From Daejeonella lutea (GTDB taxonomy: Bacteria; Bacteroidota; Bacteroidia; Sphingobacteriales; Sphingobacteriaceae), in NCBI RefSeq assembly GCF_900168015.1, contig NZ_FUYR01000007.1, positions 1 through 64,000 of the forward strand: DNA of 64,000 nucleotides, read 5' to 3'. Positions 51,295 through 61,243 of the stretch are shown here, piece by piece (position 1 is the stretch's first letter; each line of letters starts with the position of its first letter). A program made the position numbers and the translations under genes. Below the pieces are notes generated by a model, which worked only from the letters and a program-made list of their open reading frames with translations, had not been told where the DNA came from and ran no database searches.

Positions 51295-52418
51295 TTCCGG
51301 GCCCAGTGTTTTAGAACTTTGACTATCCTTGCACAGGCTTTGCCATCACCGTAAGGGTTCTGAGCCACACTCATTTCAGAATATATTTTCTCATTGGTTA
51401 ATAATATTCTCAGGTTCTCTGTGATAAGATCTACGTTCGTTCCAACCAGTTTAACAGTACCGGCAATGACGGCCTCAGGGCGTTCAGTGGTGTCCCGCAT
51501 TACAAGCACAGGTTTTCCCAAAGACGGCGCTTCCTCCTGAATGCCCCCGGAATCGGTAAGGATAATGTGAGAACGATTCATTAAATAAACGAAGGGCAAA
51601 TAATCCAGCGGTGCTATCAAATGTATGTTCGAAATTCCAGATAACAACCCGGTAACGGGTTCCAGGACATTAGGGTTTAGATGGACGGGATATACGATAT
51701 CGACCGAGGGAAACTCACTCGCGATAGTTTTGAGACTTTGGCAGATGCGTTGAAACCCATCTCCAAAACTCTCTCGCCTGTGACCTGTAACTAGTATAAC
51801 TCTATTTCCTGCATTAAGAAAAGAAAATTGATCCGCAAATTTGAGCTTTAGCTTCTCATCTTCATTTAAAATTTGGGAAATGTGAAGCAACGTATCAATA
51901 ACCGTATTCCCGGTAACAAAAATTTTATCGGGTGTGATCCCTTCATGAAATAGATTAGATCTGGCAGCTTCTGTGGGTGCAAAATGAAGAGTAGCCAGCG
52001 CTCCGGTAAGTTTCCGGTTTGCTTCCTCAGGCCATGGGGAATAAATATTCCCTGTCCTCAAACCAGCCTCGACATGACCCACCGGCACCTGGTGATAATA
52101 GGCGGATAGGGTGGTTGCAAGGGTGGTTGTGGTATCACCATGTACGAGCACTATATCAGGTAAAAAATCTGCAAACACGCTTTTCATTCCTGCCAGTATC
52201 TGGGTGGTAATTCCCGTTAAGTCCTGACTCTGCTTCATTATATCCAGGTCGTAGTCGGGGACAAGGCCGAACAGTTCCAAAACCTGGTCAAGCATTTGCC
52301 TGTGTTGTGCAGTTACACACAACCTCGTGACAAAATCGGGGCATCCTCTAAGTTCTTTTATAAGGGGAGCCATCTTAATAGCCTCGGGCCTGGTCCCAAT
52401 AACGATTAGTATCTTCAA
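51291..52418 (-). CDS. wecB: UDP-N-acetylglucosamine 2-epimerase (WecB-like)
   Basis: The 375-residue enzyme interconverts UDP-GlcNAc and UDP-ManNAc. It has [15 protein letters not shown] (5-19), [14 protein letters not shown] near 37-50, [10 protein letters not shown] near 93-102, [22 protein letters not shown] near 115-136, GHRRESFG near 211-218, [16 protein letters not shown] near 286-301 and the terminal NPYGDG motif. These are the classical WecB/MnaA marks, so the call is firm. It is a paralogue of the WbpI-like epimerase at 38120. It follows the GT-C-like gene by 10 bp. Confidence 0.94.
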   Translation of the reverse strand: MKILIVIGTRPEAIKMAPLIKELRGCPDFVTRLCVTAQHRQMLDQVLELFGLVPDYDLDIMKQSQDLTGITTQILAGMKSVFADFLPDIVLVHGDTTTTLATTLSAYYHQVPVGHVEAGLRTGNIYSPWPEEANRKLTGALATLHFAPTEAARSNLFHEGITPDKIFVTGNTVIDTLLHISQILNEDEKLKLKFADQFSFLNAGNRVILVTGHRRESFGDGFQRICQSLKTIASEFPSVDIVYPVHLNPNVLEPVTGLLSGISNIHLIAPLDYLPFVYLMNRSHIILTDSGGIQEEAPSLGKPVLVMRDTTERPEAVIAGTVKLVGTNVDLITENLRILLTNEKIYSEMSVAQNPYGDGKACARIVKVLKHWARK

Positions 52419-52428
52419 GTGATAGAAT

Positions 52429-53862
52429 TTAAGAGGTTAACATTTTCAATCCGACATATAAAAAACACATGACGCCAATAATACCGCCCATTCTGAAAAA
52501 GGCGTTTTTATGGACTCCACGATAACGTGAGTACCCCAAAGCTGTAATAAGCACCGCCAGGGGTAAATATTGGGTAATATGCCTGCTTGTAAAAGTAAAC
52601 ATTGCCATTCCTATAAACAACATAACTAAGCCGCTAAGAACTATCCACCAGGATTTGTTTCGTATTGATACAGAGATACCTTTAAAGAAAAAAGGCAAAT
52701 AGAATATGTGTACAATTGTACCAATAGATAGCCATATCACATATAATTTATAGCTAATTACAGGGAGGGGAGAAACCAATGCGTATGCAGTCCGAAGGAA
52801 ATAGCTCCACGGGGGCGACGAGGAAAACACAATAGTACTTAGCCCCCCGCCTCTTTCTTCTGTCCTATAAGTACTGTATGCATCCGAAGACATTAATATA
52901 AGCTTGAAATCGCTGTTAAGTATGGCTGAAAATTTGATGACCATCCATATCCCTATCAATGACATTAATAGGATCCAGAGGATACGGACCCACCTGTATC
53001 TTTTGTCCGATCCGGTTAAAAGTCCGATAGTAGCAACAAGCAATAAAACAAATGCCTGAGCCCTGCGCAATTCAAATAAGAAGAGAGCGAGAAAGAGAGT
53101 GACAACCAGGATGTAAAAAAGGGGGTATTTTTGTTTACCTGAATGATCCGGCGACCATACAAATATTCCAATGAACAGCAACATTGACACTAGAATATCC
53201 CTTAAGGATTGACCAGCAGTCCACATCATCAGAGGAAGGCAGCCGGCAAACATGGCTGCCCAAAAGGCTATATTATTCCTCAAATCCAGGCGCTTTGCAA
53301 GGCAATACACCATTACCGAAATCATTGACAAACAACCGGAGTTGAAAATCCGGACGACCATAGTATGTTCACCACCTAGGGTCTGACTTAGCTTCGTAAG
53401 CAGTCCTACCAAATATATGTAGCCAACAGAATTGTGCCACAGAGGCACCAGGTTTCCTCGTATGCTGCCATATTCCAAAATCCCGTACTTATCTGCAAAC
53501 TCTTTACCCAGACGCTCGTATTCTAATTCATCAGATCCACCGCTCCAGTACGGGGTACCATAAATATTAAAGTAATGGAAATATAGAAGCGTAGCAAAAA
53601 GAGTGCACAGGGCGTATACAGTCAGGAATATCCCCGTTGCTTGCCTGTCGATTTTAAAAGTTATTACTAAACCAGCAAAACCGAAAATAATGTAGGATAG
53701 TAAAATAGCCGGCGACAATTCATATACCGAAAATCCCGCCATCATCAGGTAGGATAACAGAACGACAAGTTTGCAAACAACCCGGCTGCTTAGGCTTTTT
53801 TTTTCTGTGGGGAAAAATAAAGGGTCGGAAATAAGAATTGACTTTGCTTTCATTGATTGCAA
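52429..53862 (-). CDS. Polytopic GT-C-like or Wzy-like membrane protein
   Basis: This 477-residue protein has about 11 hydrophobic segments. After the first few spans there is an extracytoplasmic loop with [15 protein letters not shown], an acidic DE pair where GT-C enzymes carry their metal/donor site, and later [16 protein letters not shown]. This fits EpsG- or GT39-type integral-membrane proteins and could be a second polymerase or a polyprenyl-phosphate-sugar transferase. It is the only other polymerase candidate besides 5328-6692, as expected if two glycans are made. The start is at MQSMKAK; the second Met is equally possible. Confidence 0.7.
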   Translation of the reverse strand: MQSMKAKSILISDPLFFPTEKKSLSSRVVCKLVVLLSYLMMAGFSVYELSPAILLSYIIFGFAGLVITFKIDRQATGIFLTVYALCTLFATLLYFHYFNIYGTPYWSGGSDELEYERLGKEFADKYGILEYGSIRGNLVPLWHNSVGYIYLVGLLTKLSQTLGGEHTMVVRIFNSGCLSMISVMVYCLAKRLDLRNNIAFWAAMFAGCLPLMMWTAGQSLRDILVSMLLFIGIFVWSPDHSGKQKYPLFYILVVTLFLALFLFELRRAQAFVLLLVATIGLLTGSDKRYRWVRILWILLMSLIGIWMVIKFSAILNSDFKLILMSSDAYSTYRTEERGGGLSTIVFSSSPPWSYFLRTAYALVSPLPVISYKLYVIWLSIGTIVHIFYLPFFFKGISVSIRNKSWWIVLSGLVMLFIGMAMFTFTSRHITQYLPLAVLITALGYSRYRGVHKNAFFRMGGIIGVMCFLYVGLKMLTS

Positions 53863-53892
53863 TCAGCATTTTGGATCATCATCAATAAATAC

Positions 53893-54669
53893 TTACTTTT
53901 TTTGTATAACTTTTAAACGTGCAGCCAGGAAATATGGCAGACGCAGGTCGCGGTTCGCAATTCTGTAAGACACCTTTCCGAGTAATGAGCGAAGCCAGTA
54001 TGCAAGTCGCTGCCTCCTGTTAAAATACTTCGATAAATAAGATTCTCTCTCTTTACGAAAAATCGTATGATCAGCACTTGCTCCCCCCCCTTCATAAACG
54101 CAGATAATTTCAGGCACGTGAAAAAACGAAATTCCGGCGACAAATGCTCGTGCCACCCAATCTGAATCACCATACAAATTAGTACTGAGATCGAAGTCTC
54201 CGATCCGCTCAAATACCTCCCGCCTTGTGATCATAGCCTGATGGCAGATTCCGGACTCATATAAGCTATATTTCCTTAATATTCCGGGCGAATGAATAAT
54301 GCCAAAATCTCCTTTATCAACGTCACCATATAAAATACCGGCATTACCATGGTTAGAAAGTACAAGACTTGCTAAAGATTGGCTGTTGAAAAATGAATCG
54401 CCAACATTCATAAAGCTTATCCAAGTTCCTGTAGCCAACTTGATCCCTTTATTCATTGCATCGAAAATACCACGGTCCGGTTCGCTGATAAAGCGGTCTA
54501 TTCTATTCAGATAAGGTTTGATTGCCGAGAGGGTCTCTTCTCCTGAGCCGCCATCAACTACAATGAACTCGATTGCATCAACCTCCTGATCAAGGACGGA
54601 GTCAAAGGTGAAATTTATCTTTTCCGCAGGTTCATTGTAACAAACTGTTATTACTGATATTTTATTCAT
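53893..54669 (-). CDS. GT2-family glycosyltransferase
   Basis: The 258-residue GT-A enzyme has VITVCYNEPAEKI near 5-17, FIVVDGGSGEET near 35-46 (the GGSGDGT-like site), SEPDRGIFDAMNKGI near 61-75 and GDVDKGD near 110, a classical WcaA/GT2 plan. Short, cytoplasmic, no membrane segment. The sequence SEPDRGIFDAMNKG is typical of GT2 enzymes that transfer Gal, GlcNAc or Fuc-type residues. It lies between a methyltransferase (73-bp gap upstream) and the GT-C-like gene (30 bp downstream). Confidence 0.9.
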   Translation of the reverse strand: MNKISVITVCYNEPAEKINFTFDSVLDQEVDAIEFIVVDGGSGEETLSAIKPYLNRIDRFISEPDRGIFDAMNKGIKLATGTWISFMNVGDSFFNSQSLASLVLSNHGNAGILYGDVDKGDFGIIHSPGILRKYSLYESGICHQAMITRREVFERIGDFDLSTNLYGDSDWVARAFVAGISFFHVPEIICVYEGGGASADHTIFRKERESYLSKYFNRRQRLAYWLRSLLGKVSYRIANRDLRLPYFLAARLKVIQKK

Positions 54670-54742
54670 TATACGATATTGGGCGCTCGCACTAAAGCGA
54701 CCGCTAAATTACGATTAACCAGAACTAACCTGCGAAGTCGGG

Positions 54743-55705
54743 CTATTTTTTTTGAAGAATGGCAAACAGGTGATAAGAGCCCTTTCGGTTATTAAATTCG
54801 TAAGCGCGTTTTAGATATAACCTCTTAAACTCATTGGCCATGTGCACCGGATAAAAATCCTTTAAACGCGTCTTCAATTTAGACATCGCGGTTGTCATCG
54901 CCGTCTGAGGCGCAACCAGATCGCCAAGTGCAGGAAATCCATAACATTCTAAATGTTCAATACTCGCGTTTAACTTACTAGCAAGATATGCTATGCTTTT
55001 AGTAGTAAAATATTGCATGTGCTCAAGGTCAACACGAAAGGTCGTCGAATTGGGATCTTTTTTGCTGAAATCTCCATTTGGGGTCCAAATCAATATCCTG
55101 CCACCCGGATTGAGCCTTTCGAAAGCCTCATTCAATAAGTCCAGGGGATTTAACGGGTGCTCGATCAGATCATTCATCGAGATTACGTCGAATTTCAGCT
55201 CTTTCGGCAGATCCGAGATCTTACCGAAAAAAACGTTATCCAGCCCGGATTGCCTGGCATAGTCAATTGCTTGATTATCATATTCCACGCCAAACACGTT
55301 GCCCCCAAGTTTTTGTAAATGATAGAGAAAATATGGAATTCCAAAACCTACATCGAGGAAACTTGAATTCTTGAAATCAACCATTGATGCCAGCTTCCGA
55401 ATCCTCAGATCACCGAAATGATCCGTTCCGAAAATCAAATCCAGTTTAGACTTATTTATTCGCAGGTCTTTCGTTTTGCGATGATTACTATCATACTGGG
55501 CATAAAATTGGTTAATTTGCTCTGGAGAAGGTGAAGGTGATATATAGTAGACACTACATACTCCACAATTTTTAACAACCAGGTTGTCCGGCCGTAAATA
55601 GAGCTGTTTATTCTCCAAAGTACCGCAGATTGGGCAATGTCTTTCCTGCAAATCAGTCATATCCCATTTCGGCAACCTGTAATCGAGTTTCTCGAGCTTT
55701 TTCAT
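54743..55705 (-). CDS. Zinc-ribbon class I SAM methyltransferase
   Basis: The 320-residue protein starts with a zinc-ribbon-like part (CPICGTLENKQLY near 24-36, CGVCSVYYISPSP near 47-59), followed by a class I methyltransferase domain with FLDVGFGIPYFLYHL near 115-129, VEYDNQAIDYARQSG near 139-153 and ISMNDLIEHPLNPLDLL near 174-190. It is a paralogue of 60231-61223 with the same layout. Such proteins may C- or N-methylate sugars. The substrate is not known; two copies in one block suggest two methyl groups or two residues. Confidence 0.83.
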   Translation of the reverse strand: MKKLEKLDYRLPKWDMTDLQERHCPICGTLENKQLYLRPDNLVVKNCGVCSVYYISPSPSPEQINQFYAQYDSNHRKTKDLRINKSKLDLIFGTDHFGDLRIRKLASMVDFKNSSFLDVGFGIPYFLYHLQKLGGNVFGVEYDNQAIDYARQSGLDNVFFGKISDLPKELKFDVISMNDLIEHPLNPLDLLNEAFERLNPGGRILIWTPNGDFSKKDPNSTTFRVDLEHMQYFTTKSIAYLASKLNASIEHLECYGFPALGDLVAPQTAMTTAMSKLKTRLKDFYPVHMANEFKRLYLKRAYEFNNRKGSYHLFAILQKK

Positions 55706-55744
55706 TATGTCTTTAGTATTCGAAATGATGTGAATTAAAATATA

Positions 55745-56929
55745 TTATGCCCAGCACTTTCGCCGGTTTTTAAACTTAATCAGCCTTTCCAGTAGTTCAT
55801 GCTCACACTTCACGCGCTCGTCCTCAACAGCCTTTAATCTTAAATATCCGCGGGAAACAAGATCTTTTCTAACATCCGGATCTAATACTGTTTCCATTGC
55901 TTCTGCGAGAGATTCAGCATTATCGGGGTCGATCAATAATGCCGCACCGCCTGCCTCGCCTGCTAGGTGACTAGAGTAAATGACCGGAACTCCCAGCGAC
56001 CATGATTCGAGAGGTGGCAAATTAGTAGGCCCGAAATAGGTTGGCATGACCAGGGCACAACTTCCCTGGTATAAGCCTTTGATATGTTCGGAAGGGACCA
56101 AGCCTAAAGTATGAACCTGACTATCTACCGATAATTCTACTGCGCAATTCAGGATGTGCTGAATGTTGCCTTTGTCGCCCCCGGAAAAAACCACATGGTA
56201 ATGTTTTCCCTGATTGTTTAACACGGACAATGCCTCCAGAACTCGAATATGATTTTTATGTGGCCAGAATTGAGCCGGGTAAAAAAAATAAACCTCAGGC
56301 AATTTGTAAAATTGAATAACCTCGGTCACGGTTGTTGAATTGCGTTCCAGATCAGGAGAGGGTCCGTATGGCATGTGCAGCAACCTTCCCGGATTTACCC
56401 CGTAAAATTTACCCGCATTGTTGGAAAGCTCTTTTGAATCTGTGAGAGTAATATATGAGTTCGATATTGTCGAGAAGTAAAGTGCGTCGCGTTTCTGAAA
56501 TTCTCCAAGTGCACTTACTTCCGGAAATTCGGGAAAATCCCGGTGCGCCAAGTCAAAAAGGGTAAATATATAATTAGTCTTTTTTAAATGTGTCGCCCAT
56601 AACGATGGGCCTGTGAAATAAACCAGATCTGTTTGGCAGGATATTAATTTTTTCTCAAACGTAAACAAGGTTTTTGCAGAAAGAATATATTTACCGAAAA
56701 AAGAATTTAGTATCCGCACCTTGATTTTGTCCAGCAAAGAGAATTGCACCAAAACACCATCAAAACCCTTGTCGATCAGTACCTCCACAGTTTGCTTATC
56801 AAAGGCAATAACCTGCAGGTCAAATTGCCCTTCACAAATACGTTTCATCTGGAACAATGCATTCAGGGACTGATTATGCGCCCCTCCAGCCTTCAAAGTA
56901 GTTTCCAGGACAGCGACGATCCTCATCAA
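55745..56929 (-). CDS. GT4-family glycosyltransferase
   Basis: The 394-residue GT4 enzyme has AGGAHNQSLNALFQM near 15-29 as the acceptor-side loop, FYPAQFWPHKNHIRVLEAL near 210-228 and MPTYFGPTNLPPLESWSLGVPV near 295-316, where the E-x7-E site reads GPTNLPPLESW with one Glu missing. The latter pattern occurs in mannosyltransferase-like GT4 members. It overlaps the upstream methyltransferase gene by 4 bp (stop 56926, start 56929). Confidence 0.85.
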   Translation of the reverse strand: MMRIVAVLETTLKAGGAHNQSLNALFQMKRICEGQFDLQVIAFDKQTVEVLIDKGFDGVLVQFSLLDKIKVRILNSFFGKYILSAKTLFTFEKKLISCQTDLVYFTGPSLWATHLKKTNYIFTLFDLAHRDFPEFPEVSALGEFQKRDALYFSTISNSYITLTDSKELSNNAGKFYGVNPGRLLHMPYGPSPDLERNSTTVTEVIQFYKLPEVYFFYPAQFWPHKNHIRVLEALSVLNNQGKHYHVVFSGGDKGNIQHILNCAVELSVDSQVHTLGLVPSEHIKGLYQGSCALVMPTYFGPTNLPPLESWSLGVPVIYSSHLAGEAGGAALLIDPDNAESLAEAMETVLDPDVRKDLVSRGYLRLKAVEDERVKCEHELLERLIKFKNRRKCWA

Positions 56930-57696
56930 TTAAGCTTCAGTATTGAAATGGCAGCCCAATCGTCAGCGGTGGGCAAGTCATCAGACATCCATGCTCTTGT
57001 CTCCAACACCTTAAACCGCGTACTTATTAATTCCAACTCAGGCAGAAAAAAATATCGCATTAAATGTGATTCTTCAACAACATCGGTTTTAGCCCCCTCA
57101 TGCTTTTCAGTGATCATCACTGTAAAATTTACCTCTACCGAATTTGATAAGGGATTTAGTACAGGTTCGGCGATCCTTAGAACATCAATTTTCTCATCAT
57201 TTATCCTTCTGATCTTTACTTCCGGCTTTTGAGTTAGAACAGCAGGCCCAAACCAATAATCAAAGATGAAAATGCCGCCCGGCTTGAGATGTTTTGCTGC
57301 CGTTTCAAATGTGGCTCTCAGATCCTCATTGCTTGTTTGATAACTCATCACGTGGAATAGGGAAATTACAACATCGTATTTAACTTCGGTGTTGTAATTT
57401 CTAACATCGCCTGTTTCAAAGCTCAATCGATCCGAAACATCCCTGGACAGCCCTTCTTTTCTCGTATTTGCCCGTTCAACCATGTTTGGGCTAAGGTCAA
57501 TGCCGTGCACGGAAAATCCCAAACGTGCCAGATGTTCCGCATGAGCTCCAGTTCCCGAGCCCAGTTCAAGAACAGCTGCAGCCTGAGGCGAAAACTCGTC
57601 TATAATTGAATGAATATATTTCGATTCTGCGGTATAGTCCTTGTCCTTATACAACAGGTCATAATACCGGGCATATGCATTAAAAACTTGGTCCAT
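56926..57696 (-). CDS. Class I SAM-dependent methyltransferase
   Basis: The 256-residue protein, starting MDQVFNAYARYYDLLY at 57696 (1-bp gap after the FkbM-like gene), has motif I LELGSGTGAHAEHLARLG near 43-60, GIDLSPNMVERANTR near 64-78 and VVISLFHVMSYQTSNEDL near 109-126. The opening YARYYDLLYKDKDY is a standard feature of methyltransferases in polysaccharide clusters. The beta-strand insertion in its C-terminal half is large. The longer frame adds 14 residues inside the upstream gene. Confidence 0.86.
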   Translation of the reverse strand: MDQVFNAYARYYDLLYKDKDYTAESKYIHSIIDEFSPQAAAVLELGSGTGAHAEHLARLGFSVHGIDLSPNMVERANTRKEGLSRDVSDRLSFETGDVRNYNTEVKYDVVISLFHVMSYQTSNEDLRATFETAAKHLKPGGIFIFDYWFGPAVLTQKPEVKIRRINDEKIDVLRIAEPVLNPLSNSVEVNFTVMITEKHEGAKTDVVEESHLMRYFFLPELELISTRFKVLETRAWMSDDLPTADDWAAISILKLN

Positions 57697-57697
57697 C

Positions 57698-58618
57698 TTA
57701 AAATATCTCTGGTGTTTGAGTGGTAGTGTTAATAACACTTAGCCCCTTTATCTTATCGTTTCTCTCAGAGGCATCAAGGTAGGTAAGGCGACCATGCTCA
57801 TCTCGTGACTCCCGGTATTTTGATGAAACATACCCTTCCTCGAGCGACACCTCCCTTACTGTTTCGTTCATATAGTCTTCTAAAATAAAGTAAGCATTAT
57901 TCCCCGCATTATTACATCCAATGAACCGGTACCCCCGTGAGCGACTTAATTCGTAAAGAGAGCGCAGTGAGGCTCCCCAATAGAGATTGCTATAATGGGC
58001 GTCCGTACGGTAAAACGATGGGTTGTATGGCACCGTTACAGCTCTTTCGCTTCCGAAGTTACTGTTGTATTCAAGGATGAGGATCACCGGCTTTAAATTA
58101 AGGGCCTCCCAAATCCAATAATCATTCCCGTCCAGATCAATGTGAAGGAGGCCTAAGCCTCCCCACCTGTCTACATGAGGTTTTAACAAGCTTGAAATAT
58201 TCTCTTTAGTAATGAAAACCGCCTGAGACTCCAGGTCCTGCTTCCAGTAGAATGGAGAAGACCGGAGCTTTCCAATGTGTTGTTCGGAACCATCAATTAC
58301 AAATCCCGACCAATTGTCTTTCTGCAGTAAAAATCTTGTGTTCGATTCAAAATAATCTTCAACCCCAAATTCGATGAAAGTCTTGTGAGGTATGTCAATA
58401 TTTTGCGTCAGGTATTGTATAATGCCATCATCGCCAAATTGCGAAAAGACCCTAAATTCAAGGTCTGAGAGCTTATTATATTGTTTCCTGGAACTTATCA
58501 GGGCACTATGTAATGATCCAATGTTAATCTTTAATTCATCATGTCCGGCTACTACTTTATCCGGAAGTCCAAACAGTGTCTTTTGGCCGGAAACTACCTT
58601 CTTTAACCTATCGAGCAT
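57698..58618 (-). CDS. FkbM-like putative methyltransferase of unknown role
   Basis: This 306-residue protein has a single-domain Rossmann-like centre: FIEFGVEDYFESNTRFLL near 80-97 (altered motif I), GFVIDGSEQHIGKL near 104-117 and LLHIDLDGNDYWIWEAL near 154-170, followed by LILEYNSNFG near 177-186. This resembles FkbM methyltransferases but with changed motif I and no other family marks. It overlaps the aminotransferase by 11 bp. The role in glycan methylation is inferred. Treat the family assignment as tentative. Confidence 0.55.
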   Translation of the reverse strand: MLDRLKKVVSGQKTLFGLPDKVVAGHDELKINIGSLHSALISSRKQYNKLSDLEFRVFSQFGDDGIIQYLTQNIDIPHKTFIEFGVEDYFESNTRFLLQKDNWSGFVIDGSEQHIGKLRSSPFYWKQDLESQAVFITKENISSLLKPHVDRWGGLGLLHIDLDGNDYWIWEALNLKPVILILEYNSNFGSERAVTVPYNPSFYRTDAHYSNLYWGASLRSLYELSRSRGYRFIGCNNAGNNAYFILEDYMNETVREVSLEEGYVSSKYRESRDEHGRLTYLDASERNDKIKGLSVINTTTQTPEIF

Positions 58619-59741
58619 TTAATATTTTTTTTAATGATGCAGCACTATGTTGTATTTGACTTTCGGTTATCGCCATGCCGCTTGGCAGGTAGAACCCTCT
58701 TCTGGCTATGCGTTCAGCGACCGGGTAATTCTGATTTTTAAAAAGTCCCGATCTCATAAAAACTGGCTGTTCATGCATCGGCCAGAAAAACGGGCGGGAG
58801 CCTACTCCTTCCGCAGATAATCTTTTCATTGCTTCTTTTGCATCAAACGGCACACTTTCATCGAGTACAATTCCATAAACCCAGTAAATGTTGTCGGCAT
58901 AGTCAGTTCGATAATGGGGTATCTGTATTCCTGTTGTGGACTCCAGCTGGGAGTTATACAGGCTACCCATCTTCCTTTTTAAGCCCACGAATTCACTTAA
59001 TCTTTCAAGCTGCGCTACTCCCATAGCTGCCTGGAGGTTCGTCATCCTGAGATTCCAGCCAATCTCATCATGCACAAACCGCTGTTCAGCCTTGAAGCAT
59101 AGGTTTCTCAGACTGCGGCACCGCTCTGCAAGTTCCTCATCATCCGTTAGGATCATTCCGCCTTCGCCTGTAGTAATGTGCTTATTGGGATAAAAACTAA
59201 AAGTGCTTATATCACCGAAGCTGCCGCATGGCTTTCCTTTATATGTCTGGCCGTGCATTTCCGCGGCATCCTCTATTACTTTCAGATTATGAGCTTCAGC
59301 AATTTCAAGTACCTTGTCCATGTCGGTGGGCAGGCCATAAATATGGACTACCATAATCGCTTTAGTCCGGGCGGTAATTTTCTCAGTAATTTTTGAAACA
59401 TCCATGTTCCATGTGACCGGATCAGCGTCCACCAATACCGGAACAGCTCCGGCCCGCACTATGGCTGCCGCACACGAAATGATGGTAAAAGCCGGCATGA
59501 TCACCTCGTCACCTACAGAAAGATCTAATGCTACGATGGCTGCATCTAATGCAACAGAGCCGTTAGAAACTGCAACTCCGAACTTCCTGTTAACGGTTCC
59601 TGCCATTTCTTCTTCGAACTGTTTAATAAACGGCCCTTCAGATGAGATCCATCCGGTCCGGATACATTCTATTAGATTTTTTTCCTCGTTGCCATTCAGG
59701 AGAGGCTCGTTTACTGGTATAAACGGAAGGGTAGCGCTCAT
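58608..59741 (-). CDS. DegT-family aminotransferase, perosamine synthase-like
   Basis: This 377-residue PLP enzyme has SNGSVALDAAI at 59-69, HIYGLPTDMDKVLEIAEAH near 133-151, EDAAEMHGQTYKGKPCGSFGD at about 157-177 and the Schiff-base Lys187 in FSFYPNKHITTGEGG. The HIYGLP...HGQTYKGKPCGSFGD layout is that of GDP-perosamine synthase (Per/RfbE), which aminates the GDP-4-keto-6-deoxymannose made by Gmd. A gmd gene is present at 7912, so GDP-perosamine is plausible. The cupin gene precedes it with a 1-bp gap. Confidence 0.87.
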   Translation of the reverse strand: MSATLPFIPVNEPLLNGNEEKNLIECIRTGWISSEGPFIKQFEEEMAGTVNRKFGVAVSNGSVALDAAIVALDLSVGDEVIMPAFTIISCAAAIVRAGAVPVLVDADPVTWNMDVSKITEKITARTKAIMVVHIYGLPTDMDKVLEIAEAHNLKVIEDAAEMHGQTYKGKPCGSFGDISTFSFYPNKHITTGEGGMILTDDEELAERCRSLRNLCFKAEQRFVHDEIGWNLRMTNLQAAMGVAQLERLSEFVGLKRKMGSLYNSQLESTTGIQIPHYRTDYADNIYWVYGIVLDESVPFDAKEAMKRLSAEGVGSRPFFWPMHEQPVFMRSGLFKNQNYPVAERIARRGFYLPSGMAITESQIQHSAASLKKILNAR

Positions 59742-59742
59742 A

Positions 59743-60174
59743 TTAACAAATCATATTAAGTTTATCAACAGAGACAGCTTCAAATCTGGTTTTATCCCCG
59801 TCCCCTGCATAGGGACCTTGCTTAACCTCTATCATTTCGGTTTCTTCCAGCATTTCAAAGCCGTGGCCGCCGAACGCCAGTAGTATTACATCGCCAGTTG
59901 AGAGAACATGACTTTCCAAATAATTCTGATTGTCGTCATAAAAATCTACCCGCACCTTCCCGCTCTTAATAAACAAAACTTCTTTTGTATACTGCACTTC
60001 CCGTGCTACTGGATTATGTACATGTGGAGGAATTACATAACCCTCAGGACGATTCATGTAACCCAACTGCTGGGAGAAGTCGCTGGGAGTGAAAAATTCT
60101 ATCCCTTCTGTCTTGAAGGAGGCACGCAATATTATAGCTAGCTCCCTCCCCTGACAAATAATTTTTTGTATCAT
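59743..60174 (-). CDS. Cupin-domain protein
   Basis: The 143-residue protein is a small single cupin: NRPEGYVIPPHVHNPVAREVQYTKEVLFIKSG holds metal-type His residues (PHVHNP near 49-54) and a Glu (KEVLFI), and FGGHGFEMLEET near 106-117 supplies the second cupin motif with another His. Cupins in such clusters may be sugar isomerases, epimerases or assembly partners. The gene sits 1 bp before the perosamine synthase-like gene, suggesting it acts in the same nucleotide-sugar pathway. No specific function can be given. Confidence 0.72.
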   Translation of the reverse strand: MIQKIICQGRELAIILRASFKTEGIEFFTPSDFSQQLGYMNRPEGYVIPPHVHNPVAREVQYTKEVLFIKSGKVRVDFYDDNQNYLESHVLSTGDVILLAFGGHGFEMLEETEMIEVKQGPYAGDGDKTRFEAVSVDKLNMIC

Positions 60175-60230
60175 TTTTTACGTGTTTCTTATTAGTATAG
60201 GCCATGTAGCTTCTAAAATAGATAGTAGAA

Positions 60231-61223
60231 TCATATTTTTTTGCCAATCATTCTCAAATTCTTTCCATATCCAGACGAATTAATAAAAAACTGGAGTTTA
60301 TCGGCTATTTTATCGAGCATTCCCGTATTGTTCGCTTTATTTTTCAGGTACCAAATATAGTCGAACATATCAAGACCTTCAGTCTCAAACCACTCGAATT
60401 TAAAATTACTATTTTCCAGCTGTAACTGCAGTGTTGCGGGTGTATATAAAGTAAGATGATGTGAAGGCCAAATAAAGTGAGCATCGGCACCCATCAATAC
60501 TCTGGATGCTGAATTATAATTTGGGACGTAAATGTACACAATACCACCCGGTTTTAACAATCGGTAAGCATGATCAAGTATATCTTTGGGGTAAGGTACG
60601 TGCTCCAGGACATCGAACATTCCTATGGCATCAAAAGAAATATTTTCGATATCCTGAATTCTTTTATTCTCCAGGGGAAGACCAAGCGATTTCCCAAAAT
60701 CTACTGCTGCAGGATTTAGGTCAATCCCCAGAGCTTCCCATCCCAGCTCTCTCGCTGCTTCAACGACGAATCCTGTGCTGCAGCCAACGTCAAGCAGTGA
60801 GATATTTTGCTTGTCGGTGAAGAACTGTGATATCTTTTGCACCCTTTCTTTCCCAAATCGCTCTACCCGATAATTGTGCGAGGAATGACCAAGTTCAGAC
60901 ACTACCTGCTGATATTCTTCCGATTTGTAAGTATCCTCATAATACTTTTCGTTGAAGATCGGGTTCACATAAATTGTGCTACAGGAGGTGCACTTAACTA
61001 AGTCCAGCGAATCCTTTTTAAGCTCAGGTAAATACTCAGACTTTTCGCAATTAGGGCAATTTCTTAAACTCAAATATTCACGAGGTATTTTTCCGTGGAT
61101 GGAGAGTAATTTATCGAGGTTATGATTTCGTTTTGATATGAGTGTTCCGTAAGAATCTTTTGGTCTTAGTTGCTCTAAATCAATTTCATTGTACTCGGAG
61201 ATAGGTTTTAACGGAAGTTCCAT
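60231..61223 (-). CDS. Zinc-ribbon class I SAM methyltransferase, second copy
   Basis: The 330-residue protein has an N-terminal extension, a zinc-ribbon pair (CPNCEKSEYL near 57-66, CTSCSTIYVNP near 77-87), and a methyltransferase domain with SLLDVGCSTGFVVEAARELG near 142-161, GIDLNPAAVDFGKSLG near 166-181 and IGMFDVLEHVPYPKDIL near 201-217. It resembles the protein at 54743-55705 in plan but with a better-preserved motif I. It probably methylates a sugar or a lipid-linked intermediate in the nonulosonic or deoxymannose branch. Confidence 0.85.
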   Translation of the reverse strand: MELPLKPISEYNEIDLEQLRPKDSYGTLISKRNHNLDKLLSIHGKIPREYLSLRNCPNCEKSEYLPELKKDSLDLVKCTSCSTIYVNPIFNEKYYEDTYKSEEYQQVVSELGHSSHNYRVERFGKERVQKISQFFTDKQNISLLDVGCSTGFVVEAARELGWEALGIDLNPAAVDFGKSLGLPLENKRIQDIENISFDAIGMFDVLEHVPYPKDILDHAYRLLKPGGIVYIYVPNYNSASRVLMGADAHFIWPSHHLTLYTPATLQLQLENSNFKFEWFETEGLDMFDYIWYLKNKANNTGMLDKIADKLQFFINSSGYGKNLRMIGKKI

Positions 61224-61243
61224 GCTTAAATGTTAGGTGATAA

